Translations under genes and position numbers: made by a program
Source: CAVTWJ01 sp963849485
GTDB lineage: Bacteria > Oederibacteriota > Muellerivitia > Muellerivitales > Muellerivitaceae
Reading direction: 5' to 3'
NCBI GenBank assembly: GCA_963849485.1
Contig: CAWKIF010000079.1
Coordinates: forward strand, 62,001 to 126,000
Length of the DNA stretch: 64,000 nt
Part shown: positions 52,835-60,067 of the stretch, one piece after another
Numbering within the stretch: the stretch's first letter is position 1
Layout: every line of letters starts with the position of its first letter
Notes under the pieces: generated by a model
The model's input: the letters and a program-made list of their open reading frames with translations, nothing else
What the model was told of the DNA's origin: nothing
The model's database searches: none

Positions 52835-54156
52835 CTAACGGATCAGGATGACCTTTCTCAACTTCCGGCTGGCGGGCTCGGTCAAATAAAAAAGATAAAC
52901 CCCGCTGGCGCACTGGTCGTTGTTCATGTTGGTTCCATACCAAGGATACCATTGGCTGATGGGGGCGCTCAGGTTGCTGGGGTTGTTCCCGTCCTTGGAT
53001 AGATCCCGAATGAATTCCCCCGCTGAGTTGTAAATTTTGAGGGTATAGGGCCCGGGAAATTCCGAATACCCCACTTCGACCGAAACCGGCCCTTGGGATG
53101 ACCGAAAGACATTATGGTCCACGTAAAAGATATCCACAAAAGGAATGGTGACGGTTGGGGTCAGGGTCGCGGTAGGTGAAAGGGTGATGGTAGGAGTCAA
53201 TGTGATGGTGGGGGTCAGGGTCACGGTGGGCGAGAGGGTGATGGTAGGGGTAAATGTCACGGTCGTGGACCAAGTGGGGGTGAAAGAACAGGTCGAGGTT
53301 GGGGTAGGGGTAGCGGTAAAAGTTTGGGTGGTAGTTAAAGTGATGGTTGGGGTATCCGAGATCGTGGCGCTGGGAATGGGTGTAGGAGAAACCGATGGGG
53401 TGAAGGAGGCGGTTGATGTAGGCGTCGGGGTGAGCGTGAGGTTTGGAGTGGGTGTCCAAGTAATGGTCGGAGTGTTAGTGATCGTGTAACTGGGAGTGGA
53501 CGTAAAAGTGGCTGTGGCGGTGAAAGAAGTGGTGGGAGTGAGGGTAGTCGTGGGCGTTGGAGTTAAACTTTGCGTAAGCGTGGGGGTGGCCGTGAAAGTC
53601 AAGATGGGGGTGGGCGTATTGGTGGAGGTTGGTGTTGAGGCAAGATTATAGTAACAGCAAAATTCATATCCCATGGAAGTGCAAGGAGGGGCTGAGTTGA
53701 TCATATTGACGACCAAGGTATTTGGTCCGGTGCTGACGACCGTCCCAAGAGTGTAATTACCGTTGGTTGACGGGCAATTCACCAGATTGTTGCATCCTAC
53801 CGGACAGATGCTGCTATCAATCTCGGTGCCGTTCAAGAAGGCGGTGGCCGAATCGTCCGCTTTCACGGAGAGGGTCCAACTGACGCTGCCCGTCGTGCCT
53901 GCGGGAATATTAAAGACTTGGGTGAAGGGCCAGGAACCCGCGTTGATAATGGGATTGCAATTGTCCGGTTGGATGGAAACTTCCTCCCCCCCGTGCAGGT
54001 ATAGTTCGTGTTTTGGGAGGTCGTGATGATTTCCCCGGGGGCGTTCCCGCTCGTCAAGCAGACCTGATCCGCCCGCAGGAAGCCAGGAATGAGGAAAACT
54101 AAGACGGCGCATAACAAATGGGGCTGTGCCGAATGAGGTTTCAAAATAGAGGTCAT
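52835..54156 (-). CDS. Secreted protein with Thr/Pro repeat linker and C-terminal beta domain; single-base frameshift
   Basis: The N-terminal signal peptide (PHLLCAVLVFLIPGFLRA) starts at 54154-54156; the frame breaks in a run of seven C (53986-53992). Adding one base joins NTNYTCTGG to EEVSIQPDNCNPII and gives 440 residues. Next come a globular Cys-containing domain (WTLSVKADDSATAFLNGTE; CPVGCNNLVNCPS), a ~160-residue linker of TPTxTxT units (TPTITLTPTITLSPT), and a C-terminal FlgD-Ig-like domain (YTLKIYNSAGEFIRDL; CASGVYLFYLTE, ending KLRKVILIR) that resembles surface-anchoring domains. The Thr-rich linker could be O-glycosylated. It lies next to a GT39-like gene. The role is unknown. Confidence 0.75.
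53149..53640 (-). repeat. Thr/Pro-coding repeat array of the secreted protein
   Basis: Imperfect 12- and 18-bp units of ACC, CCC and ACN codons encode (TPTxTx)n, with the 18-bp unit giving TLTPTI/TLSPTV. The repeat is in frame and may vary in copy number. Confidence 0.75.
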
Positions 54157-54287
54157 TCGAAGGTATTCCTTTTAATAACTTCATATAACCATATCCCAAA
54201 CCCAAAATAGATGCGGCCCGGGAAGCTAAGTATATCCTAATGTAATTTCTACTCGATTTGATGTCGAAAACCCAATCGGTTTAATGG

Positions 54288-56408
54288 TTAACGGCTGGTT
54301 GAAAACCTTTGCTGCAATTGGGCCAATCCGGAGGAGGCTTTGGTCAGATCCAGCGGCGCCAAGGTCGCCTGCTTGTAAAAGTTCATGGCGTCCATGGGAT
54401 CCTTCAAGGCCAAGAGCAGGTCGGCCAATTTAAAAAAGAGGCCCGCCGAGGGATAACCCCGGTTGACTGCTTGCAAGTAGGCGTTGATGCAATTCTTGAA
54501 ATCAACTTTCTTGTAGTAATAGGCCGCCGTTTTTTCCCAATAAATGCTTTCCAAAAAAAGGTCGGTTTGAGCGATCGGGTAGGCGCCCTGGAGGGACTGG
54601 AAAATGGCGGGCCATTGGATTGGGCATTGGGAATACCACAGCAGATTGGTTTGCTGCATGAGTTCGTGGGCTTGCCGCCATCGTTCCAGGTCGCCTTGGT
54701 TTTCGGGGGTGATGGGAATAACGGCCAGGGCATAACCGCCGTCGTTATCTCCCAATCCCTGGCCCACCCAGTTCCATTGGGATTGGGGGAATCGCTTCTC
54801 GATAAAGGGGCGGTAATTCACGTTCACGAAAAGGGCGGCCCAACGGGACAGGTGGGGGTCGAATTGGGGATTTCGGGCGGCGTTAAAGGGATAGGCCATC
54901 ACTGAGAGCGTCGTGTTGTTCGGACAGTCGAAATCGAAATCCGTGAAGATCAAGCCGGGTCCTAGTTGTTGTTGGGTGGATTGAAGAATTTGGTAAGCCT
55001 TCAAAGACTCCAGGGGCCTTCCGTCGTGGACCCTTTCGGGGTATTGTTCATAATTCATAAAGGGAAAGGTGAGTTGGTAGAAATCGAGACCCGCTGAAAT
55101 CAAAAGAAGGGCGCCAAAAATCCAAGGCCTCCGGGAGGGGGTAAAGGAGGAAAGAAAAGTATAGAGACCCAGGGCGGCCATCAGAATCAACAGAGGCATG
55201 GCCTGAACAATCCGGATGGATTCGATATTCATGGTTAAAAGGCCCGGCAAAAGGAACAAGAAAAAAATCCAAAAGAACCAACGGTAAATAGTCGTGCGCG
55301 CGTATGGCAACATCTCTATGATTCCAAGAAAAAAGAAAGACGCCAACAAGGGGTTCAAAAACCCCCAGACTTGCGGGCTATAGGCGGCGTCCTTGTCGAA
55401 GGTTCCCCAAAGAAGTGAGGTGAGGTAATGCTCCACTACCGGGATTTGATGACGCCAGGGGAACCAGCCGCTCCAAGCCGCGACGGAAGAGGCGTGCCAT
55501 CCATAACCCTCGGTAATGACCGCTAAGAGAAAAGGCGTCAGTGCCAAGGCGAAAAACCCCATGAACCAATAAAGAATCTTAGGGTTTTTGGGGGTGCCAA
55601 GTAAGGATTTGGAAAAAACGACCAGTATCACGACCAGCGCCACAACGGGCCAGGAAGTGAAGGTCAAGGACCCTAAACCTGTCATGAATCCCAAACAGGC
55701 CGGCGCTGTTCCCGGCTTTTTAGTTGGATCACCTTTCAGAAATCGCCCTAAAAAATAGAAGGTGGCGCATTCCCAAAACGGCAGCCAGCTCCCCGGCTGG
55801 CAAAGACGCCCCATTAACAGGGGCCAATAGCCGAAACCTAAGAGTCCGGCGAAAACCAAAGAAAAGGATCTAGAGAAAAATTGTCGGGCGGCGAAGTGAC
55901 CCATCAAAACGGTTAAAGTTGAAATAACCGCCGAGGGAAGCCAAAGGCAAAGGATGGGTGAACAGCCCATTTTCATCAGGCCCGCCGCGGCCCAAATGGT
56001 GAGGGGAGGGAGCTGGCCCCAGGTATAAAAAAATTTCCAATCCCAATTTTGAGCCAATTGAATGGCGGCGGTTCCAAACCAGCCCTCGTCCCCCGTTGGC
56101 CAGAGAAACAGGGAGTCCAACTTATAAAATCTTAGGAACACGCAAAGGCCAAACCCTAGAAGGATTATAACAATGGGGATTTTCCCAAATAATTCGACCT
56201 GATCAATCATCGGAGGCATTGGATCGGGGTGACGGGAGAAACGGACCGCGACAAACAAGGGTAACACCAGCCCAACCACCACCAATCCAACCTGAAAGGA
56301 GGTCGGCAACTTGAGCAGTGAGATGGCGGTGTTCGTTAATAAGAAGATGAGGAAATAAACAACCCGGTTTTTCTGATAACCGTAAGAAAAAGTCGAGGGA
56401 ATGACCAT
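54288..56408 (-). CDS. GT39/PMT-like polytopic membrane glycosyltransferase
   Basis: A 706-residue member of the family. FLWPTGDEGWFGTAAIQLA in the first outer loop gives the acidic pair (D107/E108). Further markers: CSPILCLWLPSAVIST, YSPQVWGFLNPLLASFFFLG, LDFYQLTFPFMNYEQYPERV and AYPFNAARNPQFD, then a TPR-like end (NRGYPSAGLFFKLADLLLAL). The start at 56408 is an ATG with no strong ribosome site. It is co-directional with and upstream of the Thr/Pro-linker gene (131 bp apart), which makes the latter a possible acceptor by context only. Confidence 0.78.
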   Translation of the reverse strand: MVIPSTFSYGYQKNRVVYFLIFLLTNTAISLLKLPTSFQVGLVVVGLVLPLFVAVRFSRHPDPMPPMIDQVELFGKIPIVIILLGFGLCVFLRFYKLDSLFLWPTGDEGWFGTAAIQLAQNWDWKFFYTWGQLPPLTIWAAAGLMKMGCSPILCLWLPSAVISTLTVLMGHFAARQFFSRSFSLVFAGLLGFGYWPLLMGRLCQPGSWLPFWECATFYFLGRFLKGDPTKKPGTAPACLGFMTGLGSLTFTSWPVVALVVILVVFSKSLLGTPKNPKILYWFMGFFALALTPFLLAVITEGYGWHASSVAAWSGWFPWRHQIPVVEHYLTSLLWGTFDKDAAYSPQVWGFLNPLLASFFFLGIIEMLPYARTTIYRWFFWIFFLFLLPGLLTMNIESIRIVQAMPLLILMAALGLYTFLSSFTPSRRPWIFGALLLISAGLDFYQLTFPFMNYEQYPERVHDGRPLESLKAYQILQSTQQQLGPGLIFTDFDFDCPNNTTLSVMAYPFNAARNPQFDPHLSRWAALFVNVNYRPFIEKRFPQSQWNWVGQGLGDNDGGYALAVIPITPENQGDLERWRQAHELMQQTNLLWYSQCPIQWPAIFQSLQGAYPIAQTDLFLESIYWEKTAAYYYKKVDFKNCINAYLQAVNRGYPSAGLFFKLADLLLALKDPMDAMNFYKQATLAPLDLTKASSGLAQLQQRFSTSR

Positions 56409-56552
56409 AAATCGTCGCCTTAAATCAAAATGGTATTACATTCCGATATTTATTTTAATCTCGGTCGTAATTGTTGAAGGATAGCGGGGAACCCAGTTTG
56501 AAACCACTTCAATTAAGCCCCCTTTTCATAACGAACTCATATAGATTCTTCA

Positions 56553-57506
56553 TTGCCCGCAACAGATATAATTGCCAAGTTTCTATCCGACCCGGGGGTG
56601 ACCCGATTGAATAAGTATCTGAAAAAGCTTCTGCCCCTCTACCAAAAGATGGGTTTTAACCTGACTCCCAATAACTTTGAGGAGCCCATCCCCGATCTGC
56701 GAGAGTTAGATTCCTTCGACTGGAACAAAGAATCCTCCCTTCCGGGCATCGACCTTCAGGTCCCGAGGCAAATCAAGCTTTTCAACAGGCTGACCCGCAC
56801 CTACCTGGCGGAGTTCAAGGAACTTCCCGATCAAAGCCCTTCGAATTCTCGGGAGGAGGAATATTTCCACTTTAACCCCGCTTTCCGGGGCGTGGACGCG
56901 GGGATTTATTACGGCCTGATCCGGGATCTCAAGCCCCGCCGGATCATCGAAATCGGCGCCGGTTTTTCCACCTTCCTTGCGGCCCATGCGGCCCTGCGGA
57001 ACAAAGCCGAAAAACGGGCCTGCGATTTGACGGCGATCGAGCCCTACGCCAGTGAAACCCTTTGCAAAGGGGTTCCGGGCGTCACCCGGCTCTTAAAGAC
57101 GACCCTTCAAAAAGTGAATTTGGCGGAATTCGAGAAGTTGGGCAAGAACGATATCTTGTTCATCGATTCCAGCCATGTCTTAAAAATCGGGAGTGACGTT
57201 CAGCTCGAGTTTCTGGAAATCCTGCCAAGATTGAAAAAGGGCGTTTGGGTGCACTTTCACGATATTTTCCTGCCCTTTGAGTATCCGGAAAAACTGACTC
57301 TTCGGGATTTCAAGTTCTACAACGAGCAATACTTTTTGCAGGCTTTCCTGGCATTCAACCCGGCCTTCGAGGTGATGTGGGCGGGCCAGTACATGTTCCG
57401 GAAACATTGGCCCCTTCTTGCAAAACATTACGATCAATATTTCCAAGGCTGTTTGGAGATCGACAAGTGCTGGAGGAGCGTCAGCTTTTGGATCAGGCGT
57501 AAATAA
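56553..57506 (+). CDS. Class I SAM-dependent methyltransferase-like protein
   Basis: A 317-residue protein with a SAM-binding core: PRRIIEIGAGFSTFLAAHAA, LTAIEPYASE, KNDILFIDSSHVLKIGSDV and GVWVHFHDIFLPFEYPEK, the order of Methyltransf_24-type proteins. The N-terminal ~110 residues are helical and may recognise the substrate. The start is a TTG at 56553, chosen because no better ATG exists near the start of the homologous region. Substrate unknown; its position between GT39 and glycan genes suggests a glycan or lipid target. Confidence 0.8.
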   Translation: MPATDIIAKFLSDPGVTRLNKYLKKLLPLYQKMGFNLTPNNFEEPIPDLRELDSFDWNKESSLPGIDLQVPRQIKLFNRLTRTYLAEFKELPDQSPSNSREEEYFHFNPAFRGVDAGIYYGLIRDLKPRRIIEIGAGFSTFLAAHAALRNKAEKRACDLTAIEPYASETLCKGVPGVTRLLKTTLQKVNLAEFEKLGKNDILFIDSSHVLKIGSDVQLEFLEILPRLKKGVWVHFHDIFLPFEYPEKLTLRDFKFYNEQYFLQAFLAFNPAFEVMWAGQYMFRKHWPLLAKHYDQYFQGCLEIDKCWRSVSFWIRRK

Positions 57507-57523
57507 TAACTGCGCAGAACTAA

Positions 57524-57798
57524 TTATTTCTCAATTCGCTCAAATAAATAAAACCCGCTTTCCGCACACGTCAAAATCATCTTTTGTTTCTGCAAGTCAA
57601 CAACGATTTGAAACAACTCATAGCTTTTCCCTATTGGCTCTGTTTTATAAACATATATTTCACTATCAAAATTAAAATCTTCTGCCCAAAGACCACCACC
57701 TTCCGAACCCCAAAGTTCCGGTCTCCAAAAATCAAAATCATCTCTTTTCATCTTCTTAGATTCGGGAAATATTCGACAGTTAAAACTCCTGGCCGCGT
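57524..57798 (-). pseudogene. Secreted protein gene, 3' part split by IS256-family element
   Basis: The last ~91 codons, reading YAARSFNCRIFPESKKMKRD and ending SGFYLFERIEK. Joined to the 5' part (59132-59861), the reading is ...LPASRI-YAARSFNC... and gives a 334-residue protein. AT-rich, like the 5' part. Confidence 0.8.
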
Positions 57799-57823
57799 AA
57801 ATTAGGAGGGTGTAAAAGGAAGC

Positions 57824-57883
57824 GGGCGTAACATGGTGTTTGTTCAGGACACCATATCCTTTTTGTGAAAGGACGTTACGCCC
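57824..57883 (+). promoter_or_regulatory. Nested inverted repeats before the IS256 transposase start
   Basis: GGGCGTAAC (57824-57832) pairs with GTTACGCCC (57875-57883), which ends right at the ATG; inside, ATGGTGT pairs with ACACCAT. The structure may limit translation of the transposase from read-through transcripts, as the similar IS21 hairpin would. Confidence 0.6.
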
Positions 57884-59104
57884 ATGAAGAATATACACCT
57901 AGTCTTGCAGGCCTTGGCAAGGGAGAAAACCCAAGCCATGGTCAAGTCGGCGGTCGGGAGCCGGGAGATCGGCCAATGGGTCGGGGAGGCTCTCAACCAA
58001 CAGCTTTCCAAGGCCTTCAATGCCCAGTTGGAGAAGGAACGGGACGAGTTCTTAGGTAGTCAACCCTACGAAAGGCAGGAAAAACCTCGTTACCGTAATG
58101 GTTTCAAACAGGTTTTCGTGCCTGGATTTCTAGGCCGGTTGGAATTGAGAAAGCCTGTTTTGAGGAAGGGCAAAGGGTTCGTTTCCGAGACTTTGAAGGC
58201 CTTGAGGGAAGGCAGCCAAGCCCTGATGAGTTATCTGGGAATGAATTTCTGGTTGAAAGGGGCTTCTACCCGGTCGGTAGCGGCAGGGATGAACGAGGCC
58301 TTTGGAACGAAATGGTCGGCCAGCCACATTAGCCAGATGACCAATGCCTTGGAACCCACGTTGCGGGAATGGGAAAAGCGGCCCTTACCCGAAGGGATCC
58401 GATACCTGTACCTGGATGCGCTTTACCTAACGGTCAGGCGTCAGGAGACAGGGGTAAAACAAGCCTTACTGGTGGCTATCGGGGTGGACGGAAACCTGAA
58501 ACGGCATTTTCTCGGGTACTTAGTGGGAGACCGGGAGAGCGAGGCTTCTTGGGAAGCCATGCTGGAAGACCTGTTGAACCGAGGCTTGGACAGGAAAAGT
58601 TTGAGGATGGTGGTGTCCGACGCCCATGCCGGGATTATCGCGGCGGTCGAAAAACGCTTGGGAGTAACCCACCAGCTTTGCGTCGTACACAAGATGAAGA
58701 ACGTCCGTTTCCGGGTAGCCTGGAAGGACCAAAAGGCCTTCATGGCGGATTTCAAGGCAGTATATTGGGCCAAGAGCCGAGAAGAAGCCTTGGTGGCCTT
58801 GGGAAGCCTCAAAGCCAGGTGGTCCAAGACCTATCCCAAAGCCGTGGAGATGACGGCAGAAAAATTTGACTCCTACACCCAATTTTTTCGGGAAGACCCT
58901 AAGTTCTGGCTCATCACCCGTTCCAGCAATCTCATAGAAAGGTTCAATCTGGAGCTGAGGAGAAGGCTGAGGCCGGCGGGGATGATGCAAAATGAATTGG
59001 AATTAACCAAATTGGTTTGGGCAGTGGCAGATGCCCAACAACAAAGATGGAATAGACTTAAAGTCCACACCTCAAGAAAGGAGACAGAAGCTCAAGCTGC
59101 TTGA
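57884..59104 (+). CDS. IS256-family (Mutator-like) transposase
   Basis: A 406-residue DDE transposase. Catalytic residues: Asp in YLYLDALYLTVR (~residue 170), Asp in MVVSDAHAGIIAA (~235) and Glu in SNLIERFNLELRRR (~340), with the family's C-x-x-H in QLCVVHKMKNVR. Length and motifs are typical of IS256-family transposases. Complete, so the element may be mobile. Confidence 0.95.
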   Translation: MKNIHLVLQALAREKTQAMVKSAVGSREIGQWVGEALNQQLSKAFNAQLEKERDEFLGSQPYERQEKPRYRNGFKQVFVPGFLGRLELRKPVLRKGKGFVSETLKALREGSQALMSYLGMNFWLKGASTRSVAAGMNEAFGTKWSASHISQMTNALEPTLREWEKRPLPEGIRYLYLDALYLTVRRQETGVKQALLVAIGVDGNLKRHFLGYLVGDRESEASWEAMLEDLLNRGLDRKSLRMVVSDAHAGIIAAVEKRLGVTHQLCVVHKMKNVRFRVAWKDQKAFMADFKAVYWAKSREEALVALGSLKARWSKTYPKAVEMTAEKFDSYTQFFREDPKFWLITRSSNLIERFNLELRRRLRPAGMMQNELELTKLVWAVADAQQQRWNRLKVHTSRKETEAQAA

Positions 59105-59131
59105 TCCAGGCGCCCGTGGAAATTTACACCC

Positions 59132-59861
59132 AAATTCTTGACGCGGGCAAACTCCTACCAAATGTATTAAGGGTAACTACATTAGATCTAATTGACGCGA
59201 TTTTTCCTATATTTGTATCTGCTTCATCTCCATCAACAGCTCCAACCCCACGGAGTTGGTAATCAGTTAATTTCCAATCACCTTCTAAGTTTTCGTATGG
59301 ATGAATTGGGGGCTTTTTAGGTAAATGCTTAATATTCGCGGTTGTACAATTACTAATTCGGAAATCATCATTCTGAATAGTATAGATTTCTCCAGGATCA
59401 AACCAAATCTCTCCATTTCCAATCATGCTTCCCGTATCTCTTGTAAAAATATCCTCCCGATTTTGATCCATAATTATCTTTTTAAGGTCTTTCGTAAAAA
59501 TGACGTCTTTATATTTCAACATTTCTTTCGAATTTTTTATTTCGATTGTTTCATCTTTAATTTTAAAACAAACCGGATATTGGAACTGTTCTAGTAACCA
59601 AAGATAGTCATCATTTTTTGCCGCTTCTTTAATCTTATCGAGATACAACATTAAATCATCTGAATGGTGAGACAATTTGTTTATTGCTTGATGATCTTCA
59701 AACTCCTTATCGTTTGCTTTGTTAAGAAAATCGGTCGATATGTCTGTATTGAATTCGGGTTTAGATCCATTTGTAGAATCGTTCCCTAAACAAAATTTGG
59801 AATTGAAAACAAGAACTAAAAAAAGGGTATGTTTGAATTTATGTCTCATAATTTTTTTCAC
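59132..59861 (-). pseudogene. Secreted protein gene, 5' part split by IS256-family element
   Basis: Codons 1-243 of a secreted protein: signal peptide (HKFKHTLFLVLVFNSKFCLG), then a charged mature part (WLLEQFQYPVCFKIKDETIE, IKNSKEMLKYKDVIFTKDL, GNGEIWFDPGEIYTIQNDD, YENLEGDWKLTDYQLRGVG). I do not recognise a family with confidence. The reading frame runs into the element and ends GRSLPASRIWV. Removing the element restores 334 residues. The gene is AT-rich compared with the neighbouring hydrogenase operon. Confidence 0.8.
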
Positions 59862-60067
59862 CGGACCTTTGACAATATTTCGTGACTATTCTTTAGACTA
59901 CGAACTTTAAGCCCCAAATTCCAAATCCATTATGACAAAGCTTCTTTTACCCCGCACGGAGCCTTTCATCGACTCTTTTGTGTGATGGATGTCATAATAA
60001 ACAGGCCTATATGGCCCTAAGCTGTTCACGAATACCTCATCAAAACAATTAAAAAGTGAGGAAAAAC

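Larger units (their letters stand above)
57808..59131 (+). mobile_element. IS256-family insertion sequence, about 1.32 kb
   Basis: One transposase gene between ends that start GGGTGTAAA-N6-CGGGCG on both sides (the right end read in reverse). AAATT occurs at both junctions (57799-57803 and 59132-59136), though four extra bases AGGA lie between the left AAATT and the left end, so the exact boundary and duplication length (IS256 elements usually make 8-9 bp) are not certain. It splits an AT-rich secreted-protein gene. Confidence 0.85.

Noticed and set aside
53145..53489. Plus-strand open frames in the Thr/Pro repeat region
   Set aside because: They arise because the repeat lacks stops in several frames; the coding frame is the minus-strand Thr/Pro one, which has a signal peptide and C-terminal domain.
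53149..53640. CRISPR array
   Set aside because: The repeats are short, degenerate and in a coding frame, without unique spacers. No cas genes were seen.
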